A stretch of DNA of 64,000 nt from Frateuria flava (GCF_017837635.1 NZ_JAGJRS010000034.1:218931-282930); one strand, 5' to 3'; shown: positions 11,061 through 22,615, counted from the stretch's first letter. Notes: a model not told the origin generated them from the sequence alone. Numbers and translations are program-made.

Positions 11061-11356
11061 CAGCGGGGCAGGGCGAGCTTGGGCTCGTCCTCGTTGCGGC
11101 GGAACAGCGTGACGGTATGGCCGATCTGCTGCACGCTCTCGGCGCCAGTACCGTCGGTCAGGCAGGCGATCTGCGCGTCCCGCGCTTCCTTGTCGCCACC
11201 GGAGAGTTTCACCTTGACCAGTTCGTGGTGGCTCAGCGCCAGGTCCAGCTCCTTGACCACGGCGGGCGTCGCGCCCTTGGCACCAAGCAGGATCACCGGG
11301 TGCAGGTCGTGCGCAAGGCTGCGCAGGTAGCGGCGCTGGGAGGGGGAGATCGGCAT
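11060..11356 (-). CDS. yhbY: YhbY family RNA-binding protein (CRM domain)
   Basis: A single-domain CRM protein of 98 residues that binds the precursor of the large ribosomal subunit in E. coli. The hallmarks are [20 protein letters not shown] at the start, the GxxG-like loop LLGAKGATP, and [12 protein letters not shown] followed by [12 protein letters not shown] place the start at ATG 11354-11356 (MPISPSQ); an in-frame ATG five codons upstream (11371) would overlap the divergent rlmE leader. The stop overlaps the start of the DUF498 gene. yhbY lies opposite rlmE-ftsH, the usual divergent pairing in gammaproteobacteria. Confidence 0.93.
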   Translation of the reverse strand: MPISPSQRRYLRSLAHDLHPVILLGAKGATPAVVKELDLALSHHELVKVKLSGGDKEARDAQIACLTDGTGAESVQQIGHTVTLFRRNEDEPKLALPR

Positions 11357-11438
11357 GCGGAAAGGGTCCACGATTCGCGGTCAGGGGGTCGTAAAGGGTA
11401 TCATGCGACCGTCCTTCCCCATCGGTGCCCCCTGCCGC

Positions 11439-12085
11439 ATGTCCCGCAGCAAAAGCAGCTCCCGGTGGCTCCGGGAGCACTTCGACGACGTCTACGTGAA
11501 GAAGGCCCAGGCCGAGGGACTGCGCTCGCGTGCGGTGTTCAAGCTGGAGGAGCTGATCGAGCGCGACCGCCTGCTCAAGCCGGGGATGCGCGTGGTCGAC
11601 CTGGGCGCGGCCCCCGGCGGCTGGTCGCAGCTGGTACGCCAACGCCTGGGCGACAACGGCACGGTGATCGCGCTGGACATTCTCCCGATGCAGGGGATCG
11701 CGGGAGTGGATTTCATCGAGGGCGATTTCCGTGAGGAAAGCGTGCTGCACCAACTGGAGCAGCGCCTGGGAGGGCAGCCGGTCGATCTTGTACTGTCGGA
11801 CATGGCCCCCAATATGAGTGGTGTGGCGCTGGCCGACCAGATCCGTGCGATGGACCTGGCCGATCTGGCGCTGGATTTCTCCCGGCAATGGCTCAAACCG
11901 GGTGGTGCGTTCCTGATCAAGCTGTTTCAGGGCGCCGGCTTCGATGACTACCTGCGCAACTTGCGCGCGCAGTTCGCGCGCGTAACCATGCGTAAACCCA
12001 AGGCTTCGCGCGCGCGTTCGCGCGAGGTGTATGCGCTCGCCACCGGCAAGAAGGCCGGGGGCGGGCAAACGGACGAGACCCGCGC

Positions 12086-12089
<4 letters not shown>
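11439..12089 (+). CDS. rlmE: 23S rRNA (uridine(2552)-2'-O)-methyltransferase
   Basis: RlmE (FtsJ/RrmJ) methylates the 2'-OH of U2552 in the A loop of 23S rRNA late in 50S assembly. From ATG 11439 the protein has 216 residues ([15 protein letters not shown]). The catalytic tetrad K-D-K-E is visible as Lys35 (AVFKLEE), Asp121 (LSDMAPN), Lys161 (LIKLFQG) and Glu196 (SREVYAL). The SAM motif is [13 protein letters not shown] (about 52-64). The frame is open further upstream to 11355, but those residues have no family resemblance. The stop overlaps ftsH by four bases (ATGA), the classical rlmE-ftsH pair. Confidence 0.97.
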
Positions 12090-14029
<1,940 letters not shown>

Positions 14030-14162
14030 ACCGGCGTGACCTTCCCTGCATGGCGGGGAAGGGACGTGCAAGCATGGTTCCGTTTGGACGTCCAAATCTT
14101 CGAGCGCTGGCAACGGGAAAAAAATCTCCGCGGCAGAAAGCAAAGATTTTTTGAAAAAGGTG

Positions 14163-14191
14163 TTGACGCAGCGGCGTCCAATCTGAATAAT
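14163..14191 (+). promoter_or_regulatory. Sigma70-type promoter for the tRNA cluster
   Basis: TTGACG (14163-14168) and AATAAT (14186-14191) are separated by 17 bases, and an AT-rich stretch with A and T tracts (about 14120-14160) lies just upstream, like an UP element. The predicted start is about 55-60 bases before tRNA-Arg(ACG). The 225-base gap after ftsH holds nothing else that I recognise. Confidence 0.72.
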
Positions 14192-14254
14192 TCCGCTTCT
14201 TGCTTCGGCACCCATCGCTTCGGCGGTGGTCCCACGGCAAACCAGTTTCACCGC

Positions 14255-14331
14255 GCGCCCGTAGCTCAGTTGGATAGAGTACCAGGCTACGAACTTGGTG
14301 GTCGGGAGTTCGAATCTCTCCGGGCGCGCCA
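14255..14331 (+). tRNA. tRNA-Arg (ACG)
   Basis: The 77-base cloverleaf has acceptor arms GCGCCCG/CGGGCGC, anticodon loop CTACGAA (ACG, read as ICG after deamination), the T loop TTCGAAT and an encoded CCA. It decodes CGU/CGC/CGA and is first in the cluster. Confidence 0.96.
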
Positions 14332-14423
14332 TTTACATCGCAAGTCGTGATGTTCGCACCATGACTTGTTCGTCGGCTCTGTTGCCGATGGGGTCGGAAC
14401 GGATTCTGACGTGCTGGAACGGA

Positions 14424-14452
14424 TTGACGAGGTGAGGCGTCACCCGTAGCAT
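14424..14452 (+). promoter_or_regulatory. Possible second promoter inside the tRNA cluster
   Basis: TTGACG (14424-14429) and TAGCAT (14447-14452) are 17 bases apart in the 163-base spacer between tRNA-Arg(ACG) and tRNA-Pro. The -35 is identical to that at 14163. It could drive the Pro-Arg-His-Lys block. Confidence 0.5.
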
Positions 14453-14494
14453 TCGAGAGCTTCGGAACGCGAAACGCGTCCTACAGGTTTGCTA

Positions 14495-14571
14495 CGGGGT
14501 ATAGCTCAGTCTGGTAGAGCGCCAGCTTTGGGAGCTGGATGTCGGGGGTTCGAATCCCTCTGCCCCGACCA
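14495..14571 (+). tRNA. tRNA-Pro (TGG)
   Basis: The gene has 77 bases with acceptor CGGGGTA paired to the 3' strand TGCCCCG, anticodon stem CCAGC/GCTGG with loop TTTGGGA (anticodon TGG), a TTCGAAT T loop and an encoded CCA. The 23-base spacer to the next tRNA implies joint transcription. Confidence 0.96.
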
Positions 14572-14593
14572 GCAGGCGTTATGCTTCGGACAT

Positions 14594-14670
14594 GCGCCTG
14601 TAGCTCAACCGGATAGAGCATCGGCCTTCTAAGCCGACGGTTGCAGGTTCGATTCCTGTCGGGCGCGCCA
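14594..14670 (+). tRNA. tRNA-Arg (TCT)
   Basis: The gene has 77 bases with acceptor GCGCCTG/CGGGCGC (one G-U pair), anticodon stem TCGGC/GCCGA around CTTCTAA (anticodon TCT), and an encoded CCA. It reads the AGA/AGG codons, rare in a GC-rich genome. Confidence 0.95.
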
Positions 14671-14686
14671 GATTCATTGTTTTATG

Positions 14687-14763
14687 GTGGGCGTAGCTCA
14701 GCTGGTTAGAGTCCCGGATTGTGATTCCGGATGTCGTGGGTTCGAATCCCATCGCTCACCCCA
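14687..14763 (+). tRNA. tRNA-His (GTG)
   Basis: Acceptor GTGGGCG pairs with CGCTCAC. The base before it (14686) is G and the discriminator is C, the G-1:C73 identity pair of tRNA-His. The anticodon loop TTGTGAT gives GTG. CCA is encoded. Confidence 0.96.
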
Positions 14764-14777
14764 ATTTGTAGTTTCAA

Positions 14778-14853
<76 letters not shown>

Positions 14854-14860
14854 AAAAAGC

Positions 14861-14895
14861 CAGGCGCTCGGGAAACCGGGCGCCTGTTTTTTTTT
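14861..14895 (+). terminator. Rho-independent terminator of the tRNA cluster
   Basis: An 11-base stem CAGGCGCTCGG/CCGGGCGCCTG (one G-T pair) with a four-base loop is followed by nine T residues (14887-14895). Confidence 0.93.
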
Positions 14896-14980
14896 CTTCA
14901 CCAAATCGCGGGGAAGAAATCGCGGGGAGGCTCCCTGACGCGGCCATGGGCGACGCGGTGCCGTGTGGGTGGTGTTCGCT

Positions 14981-15057
14981 TTTTGCAGGAGCGCCCTTGG
15001 GCGCGCCTCGGGCGTCCCATGTGGCATCGCGGTTGGCCCCTAGGGCGCTCTGCAAAA
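14981..15057. repeat. REP-like palindrome, family A (imperfect)
   Basis: The left arm TTTTGCAGGAGCGCCCTTGG pairs with the right arm around 15035-15057, which reads CCCCTAGGGCGCTCTGCAAAA. The stem is interrupted by a missing base and two mismatches, so this copy is decayed compared with 33202 and 47255. Confidence 0.65.
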
Positions 15058-15445
15058 GCACCGGTCCCGGATGCACGCATGGCCGCATGGCGTAAGGTCC
15101 CGGGTGGCGGCGGATCCAAGTGATTGCGTTCCCGAGGGAGTCATGTGCCTTTGCGCTCCCGCTCGCTATCCCTTGGGGAGAGGTAAGGCGGGCTCGCCGG
15201 AAGCAACCTGGCGAGCTGCTTCGATGGATATTTCGCAGGCCTTGCCCCGCGCCCGGCCTTCTGTCCAGAGGATAGAGGGAGCGATAGGCAGGGGCATGGC
15301 AGCCCAACCCGCACCCTGCTTGTGCTGTCCGGCCGCGCAACCGTAAAATGCCCCGCTTTGGCGTAAGGGAATCATCGACTTAGCGGGGCGGGGCGCTTGG
15401 CCGAATTCCGTTTGGAATCCGCCGCTTTCCCTCTGCGGGCGCGAT
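15058..15445. other. Non-coding stretch upstream of tRNA-Leu
   Basis: About 390 bases between the tRNA cluster and tRNA-Leu. Short open frames here have no family features. I see only the promoter-like pair at 15320-15349 and a CCCCGC/GCGGGG inverted repeat near 15351-15390 downstream of it. Confidence 0.5.
15320..15349 (+). promoter_or_regulatory. Putative promoter of tRNA-Leu
   Basis: TTGTGC (15320-15325) and TAAAAT (15344-15349) are separated by 18 bases. The tRNA begins about 90 bases further on. Confidence 0.5.
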
Positions 15446-15531
15446 GCGAAAGTGGCGGAACTGGTAGACGCACCAGATTTAGGTTCTGGCGGGTAACCCC
15501 CGTGAGGGTTCGAATCCCTCCTTTCGCACCA
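15446..15531 (+). tRNA. tRNA-Leu (TAG)
   Basis: An 86-base class II tRNA with a long variable arm. The acceptor is GCGAAAG/CTTTCGC, the anticodon stem CCAGA/TCTGG encloses TTTAGGT (anticodon TAG), and CCA is encoded. tig starts 68 bases downstream, so the tRNA and trigger factor may share a transcript. Confidence 0.95.
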
Positions 15532-15598
15532 TTCCCTTATCAGTTTCTGCAAGGCCGGCCCGCACGCCGGTCCATCACGAGAGTTACCAGGAGTCGTC

Positions 15599-16891
15599 AT
15601 GCAGTTTTCGGTTGAGAACGTCGGCAAGCTCGAGCGCAAGCTCACGGTGCGGTTCCCGGCGGACCAGTTGGAGTCGCAGGTCAGCGCGCGCATCGCCGAG
15701 ATGGGGCGCACGGTGCGCCTGAAGGGCTTCCGCCCTGGCAAGGTGCCGGCGACCGTGATCCAGCAGCGCTTCGGCTCGCAGGTGCGCGGTGAAGTGTTGT
15801 CCGATCTGATCGGCAGTACCCTGCGCGAGGCCTTCGAGAAGGAGAACCTTCGTCCGGTCGCCAACCCCTCGATCGATACCACCGGCCGGCCGGAAAACGG
15901 CGAGATCGCCTATACCGCCACCTTCGAAGTGATGCCGGAGTTTCCGGAGATCGATATCGCCGCGTTGGAGGTCAACCGCCCGGTCGCCGAAGTGACTGAC
16001 GCGGACATCGAAAAGATGATCGAGACCCTGCGCCTGCAGCGTCGCAGCTTCGACCCGGTTGAGCGCGCTTCGGCCGAGGGCGACTTCGTGATGTTCGAGT
16101 ACGCGGCCACCACCGGTGACTACCGCTTCCCGGCCGAGGGCCTGGAGCGCGCCGGTAGCGTGCTGGGTTCGGGCACGCTGTTCAAGGCGCTGGACGAAGC
16201 GCTGAGCGGCCGCAAGGCGGACGATGAGTTCGAGACCGAAATCGCCTTCCCGGAAGATTTCGGTAACCCGCAGTTGGCCGGCAAGACCGCCCAGGTCAGT
16301 TTCAAGATCATCAAGGTGCAGGCGCCGCAGTTGCCGGAAGTGAACGAGGAGTTCGCCAAGCTGTTCGGTATCGCCGACGGTAATCTGGAGACCTTCCGCA
16401 AGGAGGTCCGCGCCAACCTCGAGCGAGAGCTCAAGGCCACCCTCATGGGCCGCCTCAAGGCCGAGGTCGCCGAAAAGCTGGCCGACGCCCACGGTGAACT
16501 CGAGGTGCCGAACATGATGGTGCAATCCGAGGCGCGCAACCTGGCCGCCGGCAGCGTGCCGCGTGGACAGCAGCCGCCGCCGCAGCTGATCGAGGCGGCC
16601 ATGCCGATGGCCCGCAAGCGTGTGATTGCCGGTCTTCTGATGGGCGAGATCGCCCGCAAGCAGGAACTGAAGATCGACCGCAAGCGTGTCGCCGAGCAGC
16701 TCGCTGCCATCGCCTCGACCTATGAAGAGCCGGAGAAGGTCGTTGAACTCTACAATGCCGACCCCCAATTGATGTCTGGGCTGCAGAACCGCGTGATGGA
16801 AGACCAGGTGGCCGAATGGGTGGCCGAGCACGCCAAGACCACTGAAAAGCACCTGGGCTTCGACGAAGTGATGCGCCCGGCCGGCGCCTGA
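15599..16891 (+). CDS. tig: Trigger factor (ribosome-associated chaperone and prolyl isomerase)
   Basis: Trigger factor binds at the ribosome exit tunnel through L23 and shields nascent chains. The 430-residue protein shows the three usual parts: the ribosome-binding domain with the GFRPGKVP signature loop (about residues 43-50), an FKBP-type prolyl isomerase domain (about 150-245, EGDFVMFEY...), and the helical C-terminal chaperone arms. ATG 15599 has AGGAG 7-11 bases upstream. The order tig-clpP-clpX-lon-hupB-ppiD downstream is the conserved proteostasis block. Confidence 0.97.
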   Translation: MQFSVENVGKLERKLTVRFPADQLESQVSARIAEMGRTVRLKGFRPGKVPATVIQQRFGSQVRGEVLSDLIGSTLREAFEKENLRPVANPSIDTTGRPENGEIAYTATFEVMPEFPEIDIAALEVNRPVAEVTDADIEKMIETLRLQRRSFDPVERASAEGDFVMFEYAATTGDYRFPAEGLERAGSVLGSGTLFKALDEALSGRKADDEFETEIAFPEDFGNPQLAGKTAQVSFKIIKVQAPQLPEVNEEFAKLFGIADGNLETFRKEVRANLERELKATLMGRLKAEVAEKLADAHGELEVPNMMVQSEARNLAAGSVPRGQQPPPQLIEAAMPMARKRVIAGLLMGEIARKQELKIDRKRVAEQLAAIASTYEEPEKVVELYNADPQLMSGLQNRVMEDQVAEWVAEHAKTTEKHLGFDEVMRPAGA

Positions 16892-16915
16892 GCGACACTG
16901 CCAGGCACCATCATC

Positions 16916-16937
16916 AGGCCCGCCTGAAGGCGGGCCT
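16916..16937 (+). other. Hairpin between tig and clpP
   Basis: AGGCCCGCC-TGAA-GGCGGGCCT forms a perfect 9-base stem with a tetraloop directly before the clpP ribosome-binding site. With no T run it is more likely an mRNA-processing or stability hairpin than a full terminator. Confidence 0.55.
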
Positions 16938-16957
16938 CATCCGGAGAACAAGCACGC

Positions 16958-17587
16958 ATGGCCATGGCCCCGATCCAGAACCTCAACCTGGTGCCGATCG
17001 TCGTCGAGCAGACCGCTCGCGGCGAGCGTTCCTATGACATCTACTCGCGCCTGCTCAAGGAGCGGGTGATCTTCCTGGTCGGCGAGGTCAACGACCAGGT
17101 CGCCAACGTGCTGATCGCCCAGATGCTGTTCCTGGAATCGGAGAACCCGGACAAGGACATCCATCTGTACATCAACAGCCCGGGCGGCGCGGTCACCGCG
17201 GGTCTTGCGATTTACGACACCATGCAGTTCATCAAGCCTGACGTCAGCACCATGTGCATCGGCCAGGCTTGCAGCGCCGGCTCGCTGCTGCTGATGGCGG
17301 GCGCCAAGGGCAAGCGTTTCTCGCTACCCAACTCGCGCATCATGATCCACCAGCCCTCCGGCGGCGCCCAGGGCCAGGCGACCGACATCGAGATCCAGGC
17401 GCGCGAAATCCTCTACATCCGCCAGCGCCTGAACCAGCTCTATGTCGACCACACCGGCCAGCCGCTGGAGAAGATCGAGCGCGACATGGAACGCGACCGG
17501 TTCATGAATCCGATCGAGGCTCGGGACTACGGCCTGATCGACCAGGTTCTCGACCGCCGCGGGGTCGAAACCGTCAAGTCGGCCTGA
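16958..17587 (+). CDS. clpP: ATP-dependent Clp protease proteolytic subunit
   Basis: ClpP forms the double heptameric peptidase chamber that works with ClpX/ClpA. The 209-residue protein has the catalytic triad Ser106 (IGQACSAGS), His131 (MIHQPSGG) and Asp180, in the same spacing as E. coli Ser111-His136-Asp185. The oxyanion segment [10 protein letters not shown] (about 73-82) is intact. A short N-terminal propeptide is expected to be removed by self-processing. ATG 16958 has GGAGA about 10-15 bases upstream. clpX follows after 119 bases. Confidence 0.98.
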   Translation: MAMAPIQNLNLVPIVVEQTARGERSYDIYSRLLKERVIFLVGEVNDQVANVLIAQMLFLESENPDKDIHLYINSPGGAVTAGLAIYDTMQFIKPDVSTMCIGQACSAGSLLLMAGAKGKRFSLPNSRIMIHQPSGGAQGQATDIEIQAREILYIRQRLNQLYVDHTGQPLEKIERDMERDRFMNPIEARDYGLIDQVLDRRGVETVKSA

Positions 17588-17632
17588 CTTCAGCCAACCT
17601 GATTCCGGCCGATCCAGATCGCAGGAAGCATG

Positions 17633-17660
17633 CTCCGCGCAGGCACAAGCAGGCGCGGAG
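17633..17660 (+). other. Inverted repeat upstream of clpX
   Basis: CTCCGCGC (17633-17640) and GCGCGGAG (17653-17660) form an 8-base stem with a 12-base loop in the clpP-clpX gap. TATTCT at about 17669 could be a -10 box just after it, but the -35 is poor, so regulatory meaning is uncertain. Confidence 0.35.
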
Positions 17661-17706
17661 CCCTGTGCTATTCTGACGACGCAACCGAAACACAGCAGGA
17701 CCTGAT

Positions 17707-19002
17707 ATGAGCGACGAGCGGCAGGGCCGTTCCAACGACAGCGGCAAGATCCTCTACTGCTCCTTCTGCGGCAAGAGCCAGCATGAAGTGCGCAAGCTGA
17801 TCGCGGGTCCATCCGTGTTCATCTGCGACGAGTGCGTAGAGCTTTGCAATGACATCATCCGCGAGGAGCTGGAGGAGAAGGCCGCCTCCGGGCGCAGTCA
17901 TCTGCCCAAGCCCCGCGAGATCATGGAAACCCTCGACCAGTACGTGGTCGGCCAGACCCGCGCCAAGAAGGCGCTGGCGGTGGCCGTGTACAACCACTAC
18001 AAGCGCATGGAATCGCGCCAGAAGAGCGACGAGGTCGAACTCGGCAAGTCCAACATTCTCCTGATCGGTCCGACCGGCTCGGGCAAGACGCTGTTGGCCG
18101 AGACGCTGGCCCGACTGCTCAATGTGCCGTTCACCATCGCCGACGCCACCACGCTGACCGAAGCGGGCTACGTGGGCGAGGATGTCGAAAACATCATCCA
18201 GAAGCTGCTGCAGAAGTGCGACTACGACGTCGACAAGGCGCAGTCGGGCATCGTCTATATCGACGAGATCGACAAGATCTCGCGCAAGAGCGAAAACCCC
18301 TCGATCACGCGTGACGTGTCGGGCGAAGGCGTGCAGCAGGCGCTGCTCAAGCTGATCGAAGGCACGCTGGCCTCGGTACCGCCCCAGGGCGGGCGCAAGC
18401 ATCCGCAGCAGGAATTCCTGCAGGTGGACACGAAGAATATTCTGTTCATCTGCGGCGGCGCGTTCGCTGGTCTGGAGAAGTTGATCCAGCAGCGTTCGGA
18501 GACCACCGGCATCGGTTTCTCCGCCGAGGTCCGCTCCAAGGAGCGCACCGAGAATCTGGGTAAAGTGCTGGCCGAGGTCGAGCCGTCGGACCTGGTCAAG
18601 TTCGGTCTGATTCCCGAGTTCGTCGGCCGCCTGCCGGTCGTGGCGACTCTGGATGAGCTCGACGAGCCGGCGCTGGTGAAGATCCTCACCGAGCCAAAGA
18701 ATGCCGTCACCAAGCAGTTCCGTCGACTGTTCGAGATGGAAGGGGTGGAACTCGAGTTCCGCCCGGAAGCCCTGCAGGCGATCGCCAAGAAGGCGCTCAA
18801 GCGCAAGACCGGCGCACGCGGCCTGCGCACCATCCTCGAGCAGGTGTTGCTGGACACCATGTACGAGCTGCCTTCGCTGGAGCACGTCAGCAAGGTGGTG
18901 GTCGACGACGCGGTAATCGAGGGTCAGGCCGAGCCCTACCTGATCTACCGCGGCAACCTGCAACAGCAACGCGTGGCGGGTGAGGGTGGCGACGCCGCCT
19001 GA
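17707..19002 (+). CDS. clpX: ATP-dependent Clp protease ATP-binding subunit ClpX
   Basis: ClpX is the AAA+ unfoldase that feeds ssrA-tagged and other substrates to ClpP. The 431-residue protein begins with the four-Cys zinc-binding domain (Cys18, Cys21, Cys40, Cys43), then Walker A GPTGSGKT at 121-128, Walker [10 protein letters not shown], the pore-loop region with GYVGED, and sensor 2 near [14 protein letters not shown]. The [10 protein letters not shown] segment that recruits ClpP is present in its usual place. It starts at ATG 17707 and ends before a strong terminator. Confidence 0.98.
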   Translation: MSDERQGRSNDSGKILYCSFCGKSQHEVRKLIAGPSVFICDECVELCNDIIREELEEKAASGRSHLPKPREIMETLDQYVVGQTRAKKALAVAVYNHYKRMESRQKSDEVELGKSNILLIGPTGSGKTLLAETLARLLNVPFTIADATTLTEAGYVGEDVENIIQKLLQKCDYDVDKAQSGIVYIDEIDKISRKSENPSITRDVSGEGVQQALLKLIEGTLASVPPQGGRKHPQQEFLQVDTKNILFICGGAFAGLEKLIQQRSETTGIGFSAEVRSKERTENLGKVLAEVEPSDLVKFGLIPEFVGRLPVVATLDELDEPALVKILTEPKNAVTKQFRRLFEMEGVELEFRPEALQAIAKKALKRKTGARGLRTILEQVLLDTMYELPSLEHVSKVVVDDAVIEGQAEPYLIYRGNLQQQRVAGEGGDAA

Positions 19003-19026
19003 CCGACGTGTAGCGTCAAAAAACAG

Positions 19027-19060
19027 CGGCCCCGGCCATTGCCGGGGCCGTTTGTTTTTT
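19027..19060 (+). terminator. Rho-independent terminator after clpX
   Basis: A perfect 10-base stem CGGCCCCGGC/GCCGGGGCCG with loop CATT is followed by TTTGTTTTTT. Confidence 0.95.
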
Positions 19061-19297
19061 GGCGGGCAGGCACGCAGGCGCCTGCTCAGCCTTGGCCATG
19101 CAAGTGGCATTGCGTCATGGTTCTCACCCAGCCCGGCGCAGGCTGCGTAGCCTTGGCCTGGAATCTGCAAGTCTCCGTTTCAGCCGCTCTGAACGGTCGC
19201 GTTGACTTGACGGCGGCGCAGGTCGACTCCACTTGACCTGCTGGAGACCTCGGCGCAGTGTCGGGGTAAACCTTACAAATCCTCGGGGACTTTTTCG

Positions 19298-21802
19298 ATG
19301 GCAAAACACGCCTCCGTTACCGCTACCGGCGCCACGCTCGACGCACTCCCGGTGCTGCCGTTGCGCGACGTGGTGGTCTACCCCCACATGGTCATTCCGC
19401 TTTTCGTCGGACGCGACAAATCGATGCGCGCGCTCGAGCAAGCGATGGAAGGCGAGCGGCAGATCCTGCTGGTGGCGCAGAAGAGCCCCGATATCGATGA
19501 TCCGGCCTCCGGCGACCTGCACGAAGTCGGTACCCTGGCTGGCGTGCTGCAGTTGCTGAAGCTGCCCGATGGCACCGTCAAGGTGCTGGTCGAGGGACAG
19601 TCGCGCGTGTCCATCGAGGAATACCGCAACGAAAGCGGCATGTTGATGGCGCGCTCGCGCGTGATCGAGCCCGTCTACAGCGCCAAGGAGCGGGAGCTTG
19701 ACGTCATCTCTCGCACCCTGGTGTCGCTGTTCGAGCAGCTGGTCAAGCAGAGCCGCAAGCTGCCGCCCGAAGTGCTCGCCACGCTTTCCGGCATCGACGA
19801 TCCCTCGCGCCTGGCCGATTCGATCGCCGCGCACCTGACCGTTCGCATGGCCGAAAAGCAGAAGGTGCTGGAAACCGCTGACGTCGGCCAGCGCCTGGAA
19901 CTGTTGATCGGTCTGGTCGATGGCGAGATGGATCTGCAACAGGTGGAAAAGCGCATCCGCGGACGCGTCAAGTCGCAAATGGAGAAGAGTCAGCGCGAGT
20001 ACTACCTCAACGAACAGATGAAGGCGATCCAGAAGGAACTGGGCGAAGGCGAGGAGGGCGTCAACGAGATCGAGGAACTGCAGCGCAAGATCGAGGACGC
20101 CGGCATGCCCAAGCCGGTGCTGGCCAAGGCCAAGCAGGAATTCTCCAAGCTCAAGCAGATGTCCCCGATGTCGGCCGAGGCGACGGTGGTGCGCAACTAC
20201 CTCGACTGGCTGATCGGCGTGCCCTGGAAAAAGAAGACCAAGGTGCGCAAAGACCTCGCGGTTGCCCAGGAAGTGCTCGATGCCGATCACTTCGGTCTGG
20301 AAAAGGTCAAGGACCGCATCCTCGAATACCTCGCCGTGCAGCAGCGTGTGAACACGATGAAGGGCCCGATCCTGTGCCTGGTCGGTCCGCCCGGCGTCGG
20401 CAAGACCTCGCTCGGCCAGTCGATCGCCAAGGCGACCAACCGCAAGTTCGTCCGCATGAGTCTGGGCGGCGTGCGCGACGAGGCGGAAATCCGCGGTCAT
20501 CGGCGTACCTACATCGGTTCGATGCCCGGCCGCATCGTGCAGAACCTCAACAAGGTCGGTACGCGCAATCCGCTGTTCGTGCTCGACGAGATCGACAAGA
20601 TGTCGATGGACTTCCGTGGCGATCCGTCCTCGGCGTTGCTCGAGGTGCTCGATCCGGAGCAGAACAATGCATTCAACGACCACTATCTCGAAGTCGACCT
20701 GGATCTCTCCGAGGTGATGTGGATCGCGACCGCCAACTCGCTCAATATTCCTGGCCCGCTGCTGGACCGCATGGAAGTCATCCGGGTGCCGGGCTACACC
20801 GAGGATGAAAAGCTGGCGATCGCGCAGCGCTACCTGCTGCCCAAGCAGCTGAAGGCCAATGGCCTCAAGCTGGAAGAGCTCAGCATCGAGTCGGAGGCCG
20901 TGCGCGACATCGTGCGCTATTACACGCGCGAGTCGGGCGTGCGCAACCTTGAGCGCGAGATCGCCAAAATTTGCCGCAAGGTGGTCAAGGAACTCGCCCT
21001 CGGCCAGGTCAAGCAGGCCAAGGCCAAGGCGGCGGCAAAGCCGGCGGGCAAAGCCCGCAAAAAGCCGGCCGCAACGCAGGTGGTCGTTACGCCGGAGAAT
21101 ATCGAGCACTACCTTGGCGTGCGCCGTTTCGATTTCGGCCGTGCCGAACAGGAAAACGAGGTGGGCCTGGTTACTGGCCTGGCCTGGACCTCGGTCGGCG
21201 GTGATCTGCTGAGCATCGAAGCTTCGGTGGTGCCCGGCAAGGGCCGGATGGTCCACACCGGGCAACTGGGTGACGTCATGAAGGAATCGATCCAGGCGGC
21301 CACGTCGGTGGTGCGGGCGCGTGTGGACCAGCTGGGCATCGACCCGGATTTCTATCAGAACCTCGATGTACACATCCACGTGCCCGAAGGCGCCACGCCC
21401 AAGGACGGCCCAAGCGCGGGCATTGCCATGTGCACGGCGCTAGTCTCGGTGTTGACCAAGGTGCCGGTGCGTTCGGAAGTGGCGATGACGGGCGAGATCA
21501 CGCTGCGCGGTCGCGTACTTCCGATCGGTGGTCTGAAGGAAAAGCTGCTTGCCGCGCATCGTGGCGGCATCACCACGGTGATCATCCCCGAGGAAAACAA
21601 GAAGGACCTGGCCGACATTCCGGCCAACGTCACCTCCTCGCTGGACATCCACGCGGTGCGCTGGATCGACGAGGTGCTCGACATCGCATTGGAACATCCG
21701 CTGCGTCCGGCCAAGCCGGCAGTCGAAAGTGCCGGTGAGGAACATGCACCGGTCGAGCCGGCGTCCGAGGAAACGGCTGAGAATCGTACTCGCGCGCACT
21801 GA
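19298..21802 (+). CDS. lon: Lon protease (endopeptidase La)
   Basis: Lon is the soluble AAA+ serine protease that removes damaged and short-lived regulatory proteins. The 834-residue protein has the LAN substrate domain (about 18-215), a coiled-coil region (about 215-310), Walker A GPPGVGKT at 363-370, Walker [11 protein letters not shown], and the protease domain with catalytic Ser706 (KDGPSAG) and Lys749 (GGLKEKL). Between the AAA+ and protease domains (about 572-593) sits an Ala/Lys-rich, low-complexity insert that E. coli Lon (784 residues) lacks, and the C terminus extends by about 35 acidic residues. The 237 bases upstream separate it from the clpX terminator and must hold its own promoter; I see no convincing sigma32 box. 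Confidence 0.98.
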   Translation: MAKHASVTATGATLDALPVLPLRDVVVYPHMVIPLFVGRDKSMRALEQAMEGERQILLVAQKSPDIDDPASGDLHEVGTLAGVLQLLKLPDGTVKVLVEGQSRVSIEEYRNESGMLMARSRVIEPVYSAKERELDVISRTLVSLFEQLVKQSRKLPPEVLATLSGIDDPSRLADSIAAHLTVRMAEKQKVLETADVGQRLELLIGLVDGEMDLQQVEKRIRGRVKSQMEKSQREYYLNEQMKAIQKELGEGEEGVNEIEELQRKIEDAGMPKPVLAKAKQEFSKLKQMSPMSAEATVVRNYLDWLIGVPWKKKTKVRKDLAVAQEVLDADHFGLEKVKDRILEYLAVQQRVNTMKGPILCLVGPPGVGKTSLGQSIAKATNRKFVRMSLGGVRDEAEIRGHRRTYIGSMPGRIVQNLNKVGTRNPLFVLDEIDKMSMDFRGDPSSALLEVLDPEQNNAFNDHYLEVDLDLSEVMWIATANSLNIPGPLLDRMEVIRVPGYTEDEKLAIAQRYLLPKQLKANGLKLEELSIESEAVRDIVRYYTRESGVRNLEREIAKICRKVVKELALGQVKQAKAKAAAKPAGKARKKPAATQVVVTPENIEHYLGVRRFDFGRAEQENEVGLVTGLAWTSVGGDLLSIEASVVPGKGRMVHTGQLGDVMKESIQAATSVVRARVDQLGIDPDFYQNLDVHIHVPEGATPKDGPSAGIAMCTALVSVLTKVPVRSEVAMTGEITLRGRVLPIGGLKEKLLAAHRGGITTVIIPEENKKDLADIPANVTSSLDIHAVRWIDEVLDIALEHPLRPAKPAVESAGEEHAPVEPASEETAENRTRAH

Positions 21803-21821
21803 TCTTGAAGGTTTTTTCCCC

Positions 21822-21853
21822 AAGGCCGTCCGATCCCGGGCGGCCTTTTTTTT
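21822..21853 (+). terminator. Rho-independent terminator after lon
   Basis: AAGGCCGTCCG and CGGGCGGCCTT form the stem, followed by a run of T residues to 21853. Confidence 0.93.
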
Positions 21854-21962
21854 GCCTTCACAAGGCACCCCTCGCAGACCCTCGCGCGGTAGCCGTTCCG
21901 GCTGCCGTTTGCAAGTGGTCGGGATCGGTGTCAAACCTCCGGAACCGTTGGTATTGCTTGTA

Positions 21963-21992
21963 TTGCGGACCGCCGCGGGGCACTGGTATAAA
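21963..21992 (+). promoter_or_regulatory. Promoter of hupB
   Basis: TATAAA (21987-21992) is preceded by TGG, which makes an extended -10 (TGGTATAAA); TTGCGG (21963-21968) is 18 bases upstream. The implied leader before hupB is about 130 bases. The rest of the 329-base lon-hupB gap shows only the lon terminator. Confidence 0.65.
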
Positions 21993-22131
21993 GACGGCAC
22001 CGCAGTCAAAGCGCCGTGCATTTGGCGTAGCGATGCGGGGTAGCGGGGGATGCCGGTCATGCATTTCATGGCGGCGTTTTCTCGTCCCAGACCGATCACG
22101 CGGGCAGCAAACCGTTTAAGGGAGTGTCTCA

Positions 22132-22404
22132 ATGAATAAAACCGATCTGATCAATGCCGTCGCCGAAAAGGCCGAGCTGACCAAGGCCGACGCCGGCCGT
22201 GCCCTCGAAGCGTTCTTCGAGACGGTGCAGAAGGCGCTGAAGAAGGGCGACGACGTCTCGGTCGTGGGCTTCGGCACGTTCACCGTGCGCAAGCGCGCCG
22301 CTCGTACCGGTCGCAACCCGCGCACCAACGAGACGATCAAGATCAAGGCTTCCAAGGTGCCGGCGTTCAAGGCTGGCAAGACGCTCAAGGATGCCCTAAA
22401 CTGA
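22132..22404 (+). CDS. hupB: DNA-binding protein HU-beta
   Basis: HU is the abundant nucleoid protein that bends and compacts DNA as a dimer. The 90-residue protein begins [20 protein letters not shown] and carries the HU signature [20 protein letters not shown] (about residues 46-65), with the Pro of the DNA-intercalating arm tip in RNPRT. ATG 22132 has AAGGGAG just upstream. Two tRNA genes start 22 bases after its stop, so hupB and the tRNAs may be cotranscribed. Confidence 0.97.
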   Translation: MNKTDLINAVAEKAELTKADAGRALEAFFETVQKALKKGDDVSVVGFGTFTVRKRAARTGRNPRTNETIKIKASKVPAFKAGKTLKDALN

Positions 22405-22425
22405 GCGGCTAGTTCGCTCGGTTTC

Positions 22426-22500
22426 GGGTGCTTAGCTCAGCGGTAGAGCGTCGCCCTTACAAGGCGAGGGTCGTAGGTTCGATCCCTACAGCACCCACCA
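22426..22500 (+). tRNA. tRNA-Val (TAC)
   Basis: The gene has 75 bases with acceptor GGGTGCT/AGCACCC, anticodon stem TCGCC/GGCGA around CTTACAA (anticodon TAC), and an encoded CCA. tRNA-Asp follows after 7 bases. Confidence 0.96.
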
Positions 22501-22507
22501 GAATCGC

Positions 22508-22584
22508 GGAGTGGTAGTTCAGTCGGTTAGAATGCTGGCCTGTCACGCCGGAGGTCGCGGGTTCGAGTCCCGTCCACTCCGCCA
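22508..22584 (+). tRNA. tRNA-Asp (GTC)
   Basis: The gene has 77 bases with acceptor GGAGTGG/CCACTCC, anticodon loop CTGTCAC (anticodon GTC), discriminator G and an encoded CCA. It is paired with tRNA-Val. Confidence 0.96.
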
Positions 22585-22592
22585 GTAATTCC

Positions 22593-22615
22593 AAGGGCGC
22601 CCAAGTGGCGCCCTT
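22593..22615 (+). terminator. Terminator-like hairpin after tRNA-Asp
   Basis: A perfect 9-base stem AAGGGCGCC/GGCGCCCTT with a five-base loop. Only scattered T residues follow, so termination may be partial, and ppiD could be reached by read-through. Confidence 0.6.

Noticed and set aside
19195..19297. A heat-shock (sigma32) promoter upstream of lon
   Set aside because: CTTGAC-like boxes occur, but no CCCCAT-type -10 lies at the right distance.
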